The notes under the pieces: generated by a model
Database searches by the model: none
The model's input: the letters and a program-made list of their open reading frames with translations, nothing else
What the model was told of the DNA's origin: nothing
DNA from: Steinernema hermaphroditum
Lineage: Eukaryota > Nematoda > Chromadorea > Rhabditida > Steinernematidae
Direction of reading: 5' to 3'
Length of the DNA stretch: 64,000 bases
NCBI GenBank assembly: GCA_030435675.1
Contig: CM059622.1
Coordinates: 15,314,001-15,378,000, forward strand
Made by a program: the position numbers and the translations under genes
Shown here: positions 11,101 through 21,148 of the stretch, one piece after another
Numbering within the stretch: position 1 is the first letter of the stretch
Layout: every line of letters begins with the position of its first letter

Positions 11101-12406
11101 GGCAGACGGCGAAGTGTGGAGCTGGATAGAAGGCCGCGACTATTTGGTCATCGACGGAAGCGTGAACTCAATAAAACGCGAAGCCGTCCAGAATCAATTC
11201 AACAACCACAATGATTTGCGCGCCCGCCTTATGCTTATTTCTACGCGAGCAGGATCTCTCGGAACCAACATGGTCGCTGCGAATCGGGTCATTATTTTCG
11301 ACGCCTGTTGGAATCCTTCACATGATACTCAATCTCTTTTCCGTGTGTACAGATTCGGACAAACAAAACCGGTGTATATTTATCGTTTCATTGCTCAGGT
11401 GAGCCGAACTCCTCCGTTTCTAATAAGTCGTCAACTTTGCTTTAGGGCACGATGGAAGAACGCATTTATAAACGTCAAGTTACGAAGGAGTCCACTTCGA
11501 AGCGGGTAGTCGACGAAACCGCGCTGCAGAACCACTTCATGGGTCACGAGCTTCAAGAGCTGTACATGTTTGATCCAGATGAGCTGCCTGAGGAGAGCGA
11601 GGAGATCTCATTATCGCAAAGACCTAACATGGCACCTCCGAAGGACCGCCTGCTGGCCGACGTGATCCTTGCTAACCAAAACTCTATTGTGAACTACATT
11701 CAACACGATTCACTCTTCGATCATTTGGAAGAGGAGGAGTTGTCACCAGAGGTAAGAAACATATCTCATGGGGCGCACGACTCCTTACTTTACTTTCAGG
11801 AAATGCGTGAGGCCTGGGACGACTATGAACACGAGAAAGACCGCCCAATGAACATCCTGAACACATCTGCGGGTGTCAGCGGCTACGCTCAACTCATTCA
11901 GCAGCAACAACAACTTCATATGCAGCAACTAAGAGCGCGAAACAACGTTTTGCTGGCGCAACAGAATCTACGAGGTGCTGTGACCACCATGAACAACGCC
12001 GTTAGCGCTTTAGCTCAAGATCAAATGTTTGCCGCGTCCTTACGCGTGAGGGGATGCGACCTGAACGGCGCTATGCAGATGGTCTACTTGAAGAACAGCC
12101 TCAATGAGATGATTCCCATGATTCCTGACCAAGTCAGAGGCGGCGTCGACGACTTCAACCAGTACTTCATGCAAACCGCAGCGGTACGCTCAGTGACTTT
12201 AATTTTATGGCTAATCTGACGGATTTCAGAGTGTAGCCGCAGCGAATGGAACATTCATACAACTAATGACCAAAGCGAAGAGCATCTTCAATACTGTGGT
12301 GAAGCTGTGTCACAACATCGATGCGTGCAAAACCGTGCTGAGGAGGTTGTTCGACCAGACGCCGCAGTTCTTCGACGCTGAGAGTGTGCGACTTCTACGC
12401 CACTGA
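8188..12406 (+). CDS. xnp-1: ATRX/XNP-1-type SWI/SNF chromatin remodeling ATPase
   Basis: Nine exons join in phase to 1281 residues: 8188-9460, 9510-10067, 10115-10290, 10336-10658, 10707-10952, 10996-11398, 11446-11751, 11800-12183, 12230-12406. An acceptor-like TTTCAG lies just before the chosen ATG, which supports this start and suggests trans-splicing. Residues 1-400 are a charged Ser/Glu/Lys-rich nuclear region with repeated EKEDDEQE blocks and no ADD zinc finger. The two-lobed helicase core follows: [10 protein letters not shown] (motif I), DEAH (II), LTGTPLQNN (III), [10 protein letters not shown] (V) and [16 protein letters not shown] (VI). The Snf2-type ATRX signature [15 protein letters not shown] comes after that. 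A Gln-rich and Ala-rich C-terminal region ends the protein. It would use ATP to remodel or load nucleosomes. The 48-nt intron 11752-11799 has no stop and is in frame, so retention would still be translatable. Confidence 0.92.
8570..8750 (+). repeat. xnp-1: GAA-rich acidic repeat tract in xnp-1 exon 1
   Basis: A purine-rich run of GAA/GAT/CAA codons encodes tandem-like [12 protein letters not shown] units. Such tracts change length by slippage and are common in the unstructured N-terminal part of ATRX-like proteins. Confidence 0.6.
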
Positions 12407-13006
12407 TGTGGACTCCAAAAAGCTTTAGCAAATTGTACAGGTCCTGGCGTGTTTTTTGTTGGACACTAATCTCGTTGGACTTCTTGTCTCAGAAGTCCTT
12501 CATTATTGATTCGCGTTCTAATAATTGGATCAACTGTTTAATTGTTATTATTGTCGTGCCAGAGAGTTATATGTGGTAAACCAAAGAGTCAGTGTATCGG
12601 TAGGTTATGATGATCCGGGTGGAACATGAATCTCAAACCGACACATGACTGTTGTATGCAAAGTAAATACGGATCTCTCCAGCGTATCTGCAACACTCAT
12701 TTGAGATGTATTTACGGTTCGGATCGGTTGAGTTCGTTAACACGAACATCTCCCCCTCCCAGCACGTAGCAAAAGAACGTAGACATACCGGAAATGTTTG
12801 TCTTGGTCACTGTGCAAAAGAAGCGACCAGTCCAAGCGTCTACAAAAAATCAAATGATGTCTACAATCACTCTCCAGCCTGAGGCAAACGTGATCTGTCT
12901 AGACGCTGAGATGGTGCAGACAGACATAGGTCCTTCTGAGACAAATCGCATCTCCACAATTTTTCTTGCAAATTTTATTACATGAGCAGTTTCATTCAAT
13001 GGTTGT
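12407..13006. other. intergenic, xnp-1 to histone H2A
   Basis: The 600 bp contain the xnp-1 3' UTR and sequence beyond the H2A 3' end. I see no AATAAA directly after xnp-1 and no convincing gene; the 63-codon frame at 12794-12985 has no recognisable features. Confidence 0.3.
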
Positions 13007-13022
13007 GGCCCTAAAGAGGGCC
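13007..13022 (-). terminator. histone 3' stem-loop of H2A
   Basis: Read on the minus strand this is GGCCCTCTTTAGGGCC, a 6-bp stem with a 4-nt loop, about 40 nt after the H2A stop. This is the 3'-end processing hairpin of replication-dependent histone mRNAs in nematodes. The identical hairpin follows H2B. Confidence 0.9.
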
Positions 13023-13061
13023 GTTGGGATGTAACGAGAAAGTGATCTCATCGAAAAAGAC

Positions 13062-13445
13062 TTATTCAGTGTGCTCGCCGGTCTTCTTGGGCAGAAGCGA
13101 AGCCTGGATGTTGGGCAGGACACCACCCTGGGCGATGGTCACTCCGGAGAGGAGCTTGTTCAGCTCTTCGTCGTTGCGGACGGCGAGCTGCAGATGCCGA
13201 GGGTTGATGCGAGTCTTCTTGTTGTCGCGGGCGGCGTTTCCGGCCAACTCGAGCACTTCGGCGGCGAGGTACTCGAGCACGGCGGCCAGGTAGACGGGCG
13301 CTCCGGCTCCGACGCGCTCGGCGTAGTTGCCTTTGCGCAGCATACGATGGAGACGACCGACGGGGAACTGAAGACCGGCACGGGAGGAGCGCGTCTTCGA
13401 CTTGCCAGAGGTCTTGGCCTTTCCGCCTTTACCACGTCCGGACAT
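13062..13445 (-). CDS. core histone H2A (replication-dependent)
   Basis: A single intronless exon encodes 127 residues, the usual H2A length. The N-terminal tail begins [10 protein letters not shown]. The histone fold contains [17 protein letters not shown] and the acidic-patch region [20 protein letters not shown], followed by [18 protein letters not shown]. The C-terminus PKKTGEHTE lacks the H2A.X SQ motif and the H2A.Z insertions, so this is canonical H2A. It dimerises with H2B in the nucleosome. It is divergently transcribed from the H2B gene over a 217-bp shared promoter and ends with a histone stem-loop, as expected for S-phase expression. Confidence 0.97.
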   Translation of the reverse strand: MSGRGKGGKAKTSGKSKTRSSRAGLQFPVGRLHRMLRKGNYAERVGAGAPVYLAAVLEYLAAEVLELAGNAARDNKKTRINPRHLQLAVRNDEELNKLLSGVTIAQGGVLPNIQASLLPKKTGEHTE

Positions 13446-13510
13446 TGCGATTGCGAGAGAAGAGGTTGAGTGAGCACAGTACGACGACTGAATGACGTGT
13501 TTGGCGGCGA

Positions 13511-13592
13511 GGGCGCGCTTTTATGCGGGCGTCGGGGCGCTCCGCCCCCCGATCTTGGCGCCCAAAAGCGCGCCCCGATAGGCGCATAAAAG
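13511..13592. promoter_or_regulatory. bidirectional H2A/H2B promoter with two TATA boxes
   Basis: Mirror-image TATA-like elements lie at 13518-13525 (CATAAAAG on the minus strand, serving H2A) and 13585-13592 (CATAAAAG on the plus strand, serving H2B). Each is about 70-80 bp from its start codon. Between them, GGGCGCGCTTTT and AAAAGCGCGCCC form an inverted repeat, so the promoter is nearly symmetrical. Confidence 0.7.
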
Positions 13593-13662
13593 AGCGCGGC
13601 GACGCGACGACCAGCACACAACACTCTCCGTTGTTCCAACCATCGTTCCATCTCGAGTCGAC

Positions 13663-14034
13663 ATGCCGCCCAAGCCGTCCGCCAAGGGAGCCAAGAAGGC
13701 CGCCAAGAGCCAGAAGGCCAGCCGCACCGGCGACAAGAAGAAGAGGAAGTCCCGCAAGGAGTCCTACTCTGTCTACGTCTACCGCGTGCTCAAGCAGGTC
13801 CATCCGGACACCGGAATCTCGTCCAAGGCGATGTCCATCATGAACTCGTTCGTCAACGACGTTTTCGAGCGCATCGCCGGCGAGGCTTCCAAGCTGGCGC
13901 ACTACAACAAGCGCTCCACGATCTCGTCCCGCGAAATCCAGACCGCCGTCCGTCTCATCCTCCCCGGTGAGCTGGCCAAGCACGCCGTCTCCGAGGGAAC
14001 GAAGGCCGTCACCAAGTACACCAGCGCCAAGTAA
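13663..14034 (+). CDS. core histone H2B (replication-dependent)
   Basis: An intronless 123-residue H2B. A Lys-rich tail ([14 protein letters not shown]) leads to the histone fold with [38 protein letters not shown] and [18 protein letters not shown]. The C-terminal helix [17 protein letters not shown] contains the Lys in VTKYTS that is ubiquitinated in the family. It pairs with H2A in the nucleosome core. It shares a divergent promoter with H2A, and the 3' stem-loop at 14084 takes the place of a poly(A) tail. Confidence 0.97.
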   Translation: MPPKPSAKGAKKAAKSQKASRTGDKKKRKSRKESYSVYVYRVLKQVHPDTGISSKAMSIMNSFVNDVFERIAGEASKLAHYNKRSTISSREIQTAVRLILPGELAKHAVSEGTKAVTKYTSAK

Positions 14035-14083
14035 ATTGGACTCGGTGTCTTCGGAACGTCGCCTGTTCTTCTCCCAACCCAAC

Positions 14084-14099
14084 GGCCCTCTTTAGGGCC
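14084..14099 (+). terminator. histone 3' stem-loop of H2B
   Basis: GGCCCTCTTTAGGGCC forms a 6-bp stem and 4-nt loop 50 nt after the H2B stop. It is identical to the H2A hairpin. Confidence 0.9.
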
Positions 14100-14109
14100 A
14101 CAACCGTTG

Positions 14110-15182
14110 AGTAAAACTTAATAAACAAGGTGCTTGTAAAAACACGAATTATTTGGTTCAATTTGACTGATGTATAAACAACTGATGTAAAATAAACGTA
14201 TTAAATCGAATGTCTTTGCCTTGTTTTCCATCGCCCAGGGAAGTGGCATTTATCGATTTTTGCGTTGTGAAAAAGCGCGCGAAGTATTGACCTCCTCTGC
14301 AAATGGCGCGTCGTGCTGAGAGCCTGCTCGTTGAAATTTGGCGCCAAACACTTGCGAACGTTGTGTTTGTATAGGCTAGATTTCGAAGACAAGGGGGACG
14401 AAACTCAAAAGTGTTTAGGATCCGATTCTTGCGAATAACAGCGTTGCAATCATTATCTAAATCTGCTTCTTTATGAAAATCACAAAGCGAACCATAATTG
14501 GTCGGGACTGCTCGTTGTCCATTAGCAGTGTAATTGACATGCAGCACATGTGTTGTGTGTTTTATGCAGATTCATTCACATCCCAACTCAGATATCCTGT
14601 CGTTTTTCATTCTTCCAATGTGAGAAAAGGCGCCAAATCGTGACCTCTGCAATTGGAGAACGTGCCTGTCGTGATGTGGAGAACTCGGGGGGAGTACGCG
14701 ACCAGTTTTGGCGCCAAAACATTGATCGTCGTAGGGAAAAGATTTGGCGGCAATACGGAACAGAATTCCTAGCGATCGTGGGGATGTGCTCGTTCTGAAT
14801 AAAGCTGGGTTGAGAGCCGAATGGATCGGATAGGATCAAATCATCCGTTAAGCAGTGGATCGGCTAAGCCGCATCAAAGAGCTCATCAAAACTCGGTTTC
14901 CATCCATTGGATTTTGTGCGTTCGCCTGTTCTAATAGGGTTTTGAAAAGAACGCCCGTACTGGAAGCCGTTCAGAGAGGCGTATTTGGCAGCTTTCTCCA
15001 CCACACCGATTCAGGTGTCCTTGCGAAGACGAGGTGAACGTCTGAATCAGATTCAATTTCATGCATGTATCATGAAATGATCTGAAGACGGACAACCTTC
15101 GGAATAAATGCATGCGATTATTGCGGACCAAAACCATCAGGTGCCCTGTTACGTAAGAAAATCAACAACAAGAAATTCTTGT
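14110..15182. other. intergenic with GGCGCC palindromes, histones to tRNA-Arg
   Basis: No recognisable gene; the frames at 14158-14547 and 14588-14839 (-) show no domain. Two blocks (about 14265-14350 and 14612-14715) share diverged sequence, GTGAAAAAGCGCG...GACCTCCTCTGCAA against GTGAGAAAAGGCGCC...GACCTCTGCAA. Each ends with an E2F-like palindrome: ATTTGGCGCCAAAC near 14337 and TTTTGGCGCCAAAA near 14704. Confidence 0.35.
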
Positions 15183-15255
15183 GGCCTCGTGGCGCAATGG
15201 ATAACGCGTCGGTCTACGGAACCGAAGATTGCAGGTTCGAATCCTGCCGAGGTCG
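15183..15255 (+). tRNA. tRNA-Arg (anticodon ACG)
   Basis: A 73-nt cloverleaf. The acceptor stem GGCCTCG pairs with CGAGGTC, with G as discriminator base. The anticodon stem TCGGT/ACCGA encloses loop CTACGGA, giving anticodon ACG. The T arm contains GGTTCGAATCC (B box). A T-run follows 3' as terminator. It reads CGU/CGC codons. Confidence 0.95.
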
Positions 15256-15390
15256 AAAAATTCTTTTTTATGTGTGTCATTTTTTTTGGATGTTTCTTAG
15301 GTATTCCTTGACACAATACCTGAATTAATGCAATCGTTCTTCTCCCAGACGGCTAGACGCCTTCGCAAGAAATCTTTCATTCTACGAGCA

Positions 15391-16726
15391 ATGCGTCTTC
15401 TAACGTTGGCGGCCTTTCTAGCCTTTTGTCTGTTTTGTCATGGAAAGTTAGTAAGAAGAGTGACTCATTTACTGAACGATCAGGAAGTTGACCTTGCTAA
15501 GGCTGTCTTGATGAGCGGATATCCCCAACATAATTTAGGTAACCACCACCAGTAATCTTTTAATGCTCTTTAGACATTGTCAATTCCATTGCGACCACCC
15601 GCCGACCTCGCCGTTCGCCGAAAAATCCTAAACATAAGACAGGCAAAGTTCTAAACGGAATAAGAGTGGAAAAGATTCAGCAGCACGTTCCTGTAATGAT
15701 TCAAGTTACAAAAGGTACGAACTACTCAGCTCGTAGCATCACAGCCTCCATCATAGGGCTGTCTTTATCAGTTTATACCTTTCAGACAAGATATGCGGAG
15801 GAACTTTACTAGATGACCGTCACATTCTTACGGCGGCCCATTGCTTCTTCCACACTGGGACTATTTGTACTCGCTCCTTCGAGTAGGTTGTGAATTGAGC
15901 CACTATACACCTTACGGATCCAGCATCGCCCGGTGGAAACAAGTAGTGGACAACCCAAATGAAATGGTTATCGAATTCGGAGGCACTTGTGTCGGATGTG
16001 GATCTGGGAAAGAGGGAAATATTCCAACGACTTCTTACTCATCCATAGTCGAAAAGGTCATCATTCCGAAGCGCTTCGTTATCTCTAGATGTCGCCGAAG
16101 CGACATCGCCGTCCTTCGCCTGAATCAACCCATCGATCATAAATCAACGTCGGAGCTTGACATTCGTATTCCGTATGATCCCACACTTCCCTCGAAAGCA
16201 ACCCTTGAGGTCTCAGGATTTGGATATGATCGTGGGGAATGGTCTTCTCTATCCAAGTTATGTACATTTAGCCAATGAAATTAACCAAAAGACCCGCTAC
16301 TTGAACAAACTTGAAGTCAAAATCGTGCCCTGCGCCCGGAACGTCAGTGAAGTTTTCTGCACCGAAGAGAAGGAGTCGAATGTGTGCAAGGGTGATAGCG
16401 GAAGCGGTCTCGTTGAGACCGTCCGCCCAACATATTTTGAACGTAAAGGGCACGTCACAGTCTATGGAGTGGTGGCACATGGTACCAGCTGTAAGTTGAT
16501 GCAAGCCACGCTTCTTCAGCAGAGAGGTGAGAAGCAGTTTCCTTTTGAATGACCCATAAACATAGCCGGAGTGCACGTGGAGTCTGATTTCAAAGGCCAG
16601 TACTTCACGAGCACTAGGTTCTACGCGCCGTTTATCTGCAAAGCGACAGAGAATCAAGTGAAAATCGACGGAAATGCTACGTGCAATGACTTGAAGAAGA
16701 TGAAGGCTGAAATTCTCCAGTTCTGA
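15391..16726 (+). CDS. secreted trypsin-like serine protease (S1), with one unresolved exon join
   Basis: The chosen ATG at 15391 starts a signal peptide (MRLLTLAAFLAFCLFCHG); an upstream in-frame Met at 15328 would bury it. Exons are 15391-15538, 15574-15714, 15786 to about 15865, about 15886-16231, 16272-16490 and 16566-16726. The catalytic residues are visible: TAAHC (His), SDIAVLRL (Asp) and KGDSGSG (Ser). The propeptide-like basic stretch RRPRRSPKN precedes the protease domain. The family cleaves proteins outside the cell, for example in digestion or defence. The join between exon 3 (stop at 15884-15886) and the next open frame (tyrosine-rich HYTPYGSS) is a problem: only a 20-nt GT-AG segment separates the frames. 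The gene may therefore be frame-broken, or the sequence may contain an error. A 40-nt intron at 16232-16271 is inferred. Confidence 0.7.
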
Positions 16727-16739
16727 ACTTCTTAAAATG

Positions 16740-16745
16740 AATAAA
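16740..16745 (+). terminator. poly(A) signal of protease gene
   Basis: AATAAA begins 13 nt after the protease stop codon, giving a very short 3' UTR. Confidence 0.6.
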
Positions 16746-16937
16746 TTGGTACGAATGCAATATTGGTTTATCGAGCGACTACGTATAAAGTAGAGGCACT
16801 TGTGTGGGGAGCGACCGTCTCTCTGTATGCCTCTCGGTGGCACGATAGATATCTCGGTTTCTCTGGAGTAGACACCTTACACCACAGGCCACGACATATG
16901 CCCATCTACATACCCAGCGATGGACAGCTTCAAAGTA

Positions 16938-17350
16938 TAAGCATCTCCGAAGACACGCAGTTCCAAAATTTATCTCGCCACTTCCATTTGAAAGAGCGGA
17001 TCTAATGTTTACCTCAAACTTGGGTAATTAAACCGACGACTATGTGGTGTCGAGTCACTTGTGCGGGGAGCGACTGCATTGCCGCAGCGCTGCGAGTCGT
17101 GGTCGGCGGCGCCCCTCTATGTGTGCACGTCAAAGCGACGCGATCACTCTCCGCAACGCGAGAGATTTCTCTGTTTCACTGTAGTAGCCGTTTCACAGCG
17201 CTGCAGCGAGACAGTCGCTCTCCACACAAGAGCGTCCGCACCTTATCATCGTCGGTTTAATTACCCAAGTTTGAGGTAAACATTAGATCCGCTCTTTCAA
17301 ATGGAAGTGGCGAGATAAATTTTGGAACTGCGTCTCTTCCGAGATGCTTA
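16938..17350. mobile_element. 413-bp fold-back MITE with TA target site
   Basis: The tips are TAAGCATCTC and GAGATGCTTA, each flanked by TA (16936-16937 and 17351-17352). The outer 100 bp of each arm are nearly perfect reverse complements (TTTACCTCAAACTTGGGTAA against TTACCCAAGTTTGAGGTAAA). The inner parts also pair (CTTGTGCGGGGAGCGACTG against CAGTCGCTCTCCACACAAG). It has no coding capacity. It sits just downstream of the protease gene. Related internal sequence lies at about 16783-16830. Confidence 0.8.
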
Positions 17351-17496
17351 TAATTCAAACTTGAAAGGTGAATGTGTGCTACGTGTTTAAAAAATTCCGT
17401 TTAATTCCATTTCATCGTGTGGACAAGTTGTGATTTGTAGACTCTGATTTGTAGACCCACTAGAACGCCTTCATTAAGACGTAAGACCCCACTAGT

Positions 17497-17643
17497 TCAG
17501 AACTCAAGGATCTTCTGAGTCTTCTTCAGGTCATTGCACGTAACATTTCCAGCGATTCTCACTCTATTCTCCGTCGGTTTGCAGATAAACGACATGTAGT
17601 ACCAGATGCTCGTGAAGTACTTGCCTTTGAACGTTCTCTCCAT
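17497..17643 (-). pseudogene. inverted copy of the protease last exon
   Basis: The minus strand reads FKGKYFTSIW, FICKPTENRVRIAGNVTCND and LEF-stop. This matches the last exon of the neighbouring protease (FKGQYFTST, FICKATENQVKIDGNATCND). The exon is preceded by an acceptor-like TTCTAG. Upstream in the same orientation I could not recognise the catalytic part, and a MITE arm begins at 17749. It is most likely a relic of a tail-to-tail duplicate. Confidence 0.75.
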
Positions 17644-17748
17644 CTAGAATTTAGAGATTGTGGGATGTGCTCGAAAGAGATCTGTCTAACATTTTTACGA
17701 TCTATCACTGTAGCACCACTGCCAACTATCTGCCTTGCGTTATTATCA

Positions 17749-18060
17749 TAAGCATCTCCGAAGGGACGCAGTTCCAAAATTTATCTCGCCACTTCCATTT
17801 GAAAGAGCGGATCTAATGTTTACCTCAAACTTGGGTAATTAAACCGAAGATGATATGATGCGGAGGCACTTGTGTGGGAAGCGACTGTCTCGCCGCAGCG
17901 CTGTGAGGTGCCTACTCCAGAGAAACAGAGAAATCTCTGGTGCTGTGGGGAGTGATCACGTCGCTTCGCCGCTCGCAAAAGAGCACCACCGCCGACTCAC
18001 GCCGCAGTGGCGATGTTTATGGATTCTAGTGAGTAATATTACTCTGTCGGCAGCTCGTCG
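17749..18060. mobile_element. truncated MITE, left arm only
   Basis: From TAAGCATCTCCGAAG onward the sequence repeats the left arm of the MITE at 16938 almost exactly for about 100 bp. It then continues into related internal sequence (GAGGCACTTGTGTGGGAAGCG, CGCCGCAGCGCTG). No right arm is found. The remaining stretch to 18690 shows nothing identifiable. Confidence 0.65.
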
Positions 18061-18692
18061 AGTTCCAATTCGATTGTGAACAGAGGTCGATTTTGACATC
18101 TATGTAGTCATAGAGCTCACAAGAATTACAAACGCGTTAAAATCCCAGACAAGAAGAGATTCGTTTGACAGAGATTACGATGGGAAGCAGCGTTTCAGCG
18201 GGTAGAGAGAAGGCCAACTTTGAAAGTGACTTGATAAACAGCCAATGTCTTGTTCACTAATCTGACATCTTTTGATTCGTAACAATACATTTGGCGATAC
18301 TTTGAAGTTATCGTAAGGATAGTTTGCGGAAAATGCAAGATTATACGAAACACTGGAAGATTCGATATTTTGGATCTAACCAACTTGGAACACCTCTTTC
18401 AAAACGGAAACAATGGATTCAGTTCAGCTTCAGCGAGCCGCGACTTGATCCGGTTTATAATCAGGTTTACATTTTACAACAGTAGCATACGCAACAACTA
18501 ACGCATATTTTTTATTTTCATCAAGTGAAGGGAAAACGTTATGGAAAGGAATGAATCAAAGGCAACATGTAGGTATTGGTGAACACAACACCTTTATTTC
18601 CCCACTGCTACGAATAGTGACTTCCAACTTTCCTTCTCTCAGAGCTGCCTTCCAAATGGCCGCTGACCCTAGAGACGTCCAGATGTCAGGAA

Positions 18693-19320
18693 TCACAGCG
18701 AAATGTGGGTAGCAAGATCGTTCATGGAGAATGACGATTTTCCGATAAGACCGAAATCAGTCAGTTCTCCATTGATGAAGCGATCGAGAACGCAAGTAAC
18801 CATGTCCAATCTCAAAATGGAACAAAATATGTCAAGTTCCCAAAATTTTGGTGATTTCACGAAGTGTCTGATCAAGTCTCGGAACGTCGCTGGCCATGCA
18901 GCGTTAAACGATAAATCCCGTCTTTTCAAATTACCGAATTCCATCTGACGTCTCATAAACTCGTAGTACCTTTCTCCAAGGTTGGCGACTATGATTCCCG
19001 ACAGTCCATTGCATTCTTTTAGTCCATTAAAGATGATGTCGCACAGTTTGCGTGTGTGAGGGGCAGTCCCACTTACATCCAATGTATAGCAATTAACCGA
19101 ATCATTGGCAGCGTTTTTGTTCGGAACTGTTCCAGTGTTTCGTTCACGGTCTCGCGTGGCATATAGTACTTGAAGTCAATGCACTTGATTCGGTCGTTCT
19201 TGTAATTTATCTTGAAAGGAACTTCTCTTCGACCAGAGTAAAGCTGGACTCTAACTTCAGTGCCTTCCTTGTTCGATATCACGATGGCCACCAGTTCGCG
19301 ACGCCTGTTGAAATGAGTTT
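18693..19320 (-). pseudogene. unrecognised gene fragment, possibly F-box-associated type, frame-broken
   Basis: Two coding-looking minus-strand frames abut. The 5' part (about 19087-19330) contains HFNRRRELVAIVISNKEG and KCIDFKYYMPRETVNETLEQ. It ends at MIRLIAIH, where a one-base frame change leads into the second part (18693-19082). That part contains DVSGTAPHTRKLCDIIFNG, LSFNAAWPATFRDLIRHF and KFWELDIFC. No start codon, signal peptide or F-box is visible upstream, and the collagen 3' end is only about 250 bp away. The pattern of short Leu blocks ending W/F-x-LDI resembles C-terminal domains of nematode F-box proteins such as the gene at 58398, but the match is weak. The GTAAGT at the frame junction could instead be a real donor. 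Function unknown. Confidence 0.4.
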
Positions 19321-19587
19321 CGGCCGCATATGACCATTATCCTGATGAGAGCTTAAGACGTTCCATATCAGGTTTGGAGAGTAGATTAGCATCGCTATCT
19401 CTTAACCAAGTTTCAGCCGGCCCCAGAAAGACTATTGGGAAGGTTTCGGTATTTGCGCTCATTATTCAAGTTTGATTTCCCTTTTTCCATTTTCTGTCTT
19501 TTTTCATTTACAAACGCGCCTTCGTTAAAGATGAATAAATCGTTGCCACATTCTTTATCGAGAGACTACGCATACAGTCTAGACAGT

Positions 19588-20529
19588 CTAGAAACGAGCA
19601 CGGCGATTGTAGCCCGACTGAGCGGGAGGTCCGGCGACTTCGGCTGTGCGAGGAGGACAAGGACAGTAGGCGGCGTCATGGCCAGGGACACCAGGTCCGC
19701 CAGCCTCTCCGACAACGCCGTCGGCCCCAGGGGCGCCCGGGTTTCCAGCGGCTCCCTGAGATCCTTCGGCTCCGGGAGCGCCAGGAGCTCCATTCTGTCC
19801 GTTGGCTCCGGCATTTCCAGCAGGGCCGACGGGTCCATCGGGTCCCTTAGGGCCGGGGGCGCCCTTACCCTTCTCTCCATCTTGACCGGGGGCTCCGGGC
19901 TCACCGTCGGGTCCAGGGGCGCCAGGAGCGCCAGCGTCTCCAGCAGGGCCATCCACGCCAGGTTCTCCATCCTTACCAGGGGCTCCAGTTTGGCCAGGCT
20001 CGCCATCGAGTCCTGCAGGTCCAGCGGGTCCATCGGGGCCAGGAGGACCGGTCGGGCCGGCTTCGCACTTGATACATCCGTTCTCCGTCGGATCGGTGAC
20101 GATCTGCGCGACTCCGGGGACACCAGGGGTGCCGGGCTCACCGGGATGGCCGTCTTCTCCGTGGTTTCCAGGCTGACCAGGGGGTCCTGCAGGTCCGGCG
20201 GGGCAGTTCTTCGCCTGCTCGCCACAGTTGCACTCGGCGCCACGCTTATTGCGACCGAAGAGCTTCGCGATGGAGGCGAAGTTGGGCTCGCTCGATCCAG
20301 GCGACTGCACGGCCATCATGCCGGTCCACGCGTCGTTGGCGATCGTCTAGAAGGGGCTGAGAGAAGGCTCTGGGAGGGAGGGGGGTACCTTGAAGTCCTG
20401 CATCTCGTCCATGACGTCGTCGTAGAGGGTGTTGATGTCCTGGAGGAGGACTCCGACCATCACCAGGCAGGCGACGATGACGACTCCGCTGCCGACCGAG
20501 GCGGCTCCCACGAGGAACTTCGTGCTCAT
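19588..20529 (-). CDS. cuticle collagen
   Basis: Two exons (20389-20529 and 19588-20346) with a 42-nt intron give 299 residues, typical for nematode cuticle collagens. The N-terminal domain starts [15 protein letters not shown] and has a hydrophobic signal/anchor segment ([14 protein letters not shown]), then [16 protein letters not shown]. Next is the subtilisin-like cleavage site GRNKRG. Two Gly-X-Y blocks follow, with a small interruption at GEKGKGAPG. They are bracketed by the cysteine clusters CNC-C, CIKC and CPCP that crosslink the trimers. The protein is secreted by the epidermis into the cuticle. The tail RARF follows a single Tyr, a possible crosslink site. Confidence 0.95.
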
Positions 20530-21148
20530 CGTTGACTATGCAACTGATGCACCCTTGATGATGGGGCTCTTTTATGTCACTTTGGAGGTGGTCGAACCCG
20601 TTCAAAAACCTGACTTTTTTCGCTGATTAGCATCTCTGAAGCATCGCCGAACCCGAAAAATGCGCAACCATTAATTATCTTTGCATCCTTGTCAAGGCGA
20701 AACATCATGGATTAGATATCCAGTTGCAAATTCAAACTGATGAATACAACCCAAAGGTCTTTTTCTTTTCGAATATCCATGCCTTTGCGGTTAGGTTGCT
20801 TAACCACAGCCATAATGCTATTTTAAGATCTGCAACATTGCAACTTTTCCGCGCTGTTCTTTTCGATGTTGCAAGATGATTATCGCCGCGTGGAATGTGT
20901 ACGCAAAAACGGGTCTTCCCTTGCATTAGGATTACGCAAAGAGGAGAAGGAACTTTAGTATACATTTTAGCTATAAAGGGTCGCAATGCGTTTTTCCTGA
21001 TCTGGGGAATAAACACCAATATCTTGAGTGGACGTGAACATAAGAACACTTTCCACAGGGTGCACGACCTTTAAGTTTGGAGCGTTAAAGATTGAAAAGA
21101 CGAATGCAAAACGTCATTAAAACGGAAATAACAAAAATAAAAATACTT
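20530..21148. other. intergenic, collagen to tRNA-Ser
   Basis: This presumably holds the collagen promoter, with 5' leader directly before 20529. No TATA box is obvious, and the 105-codon minus frame at 20732-21049 shows no recognisable domain. Confidence 0.3.

Noticed and set aside
13071..13469. 132-codon plus-strand frame across the H2A gene
   Set aside because: It is the antisense shadow of histone H2A, whose protein match and 3' stem-loop fix the strand.
14158..14547. 129-codon minus frame next to the histone genes
   Set aside because: It crosses the duplicated GGCGCC blocks, has no domain, and the related block at 14600 does not keep the frame.
15328..15390. upstream Met of the protease as the start
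   Set aside because: It would put 21 mostly polar and basic residues before a clean signal peptide; the Met at 15391 fits secretion better.
19435..20535. 366-codon plus-strand frame
   Set aside because: It is the antisense shadow of the collagen Gly-X-Y repeats, which are long and stop-poor in every frame.
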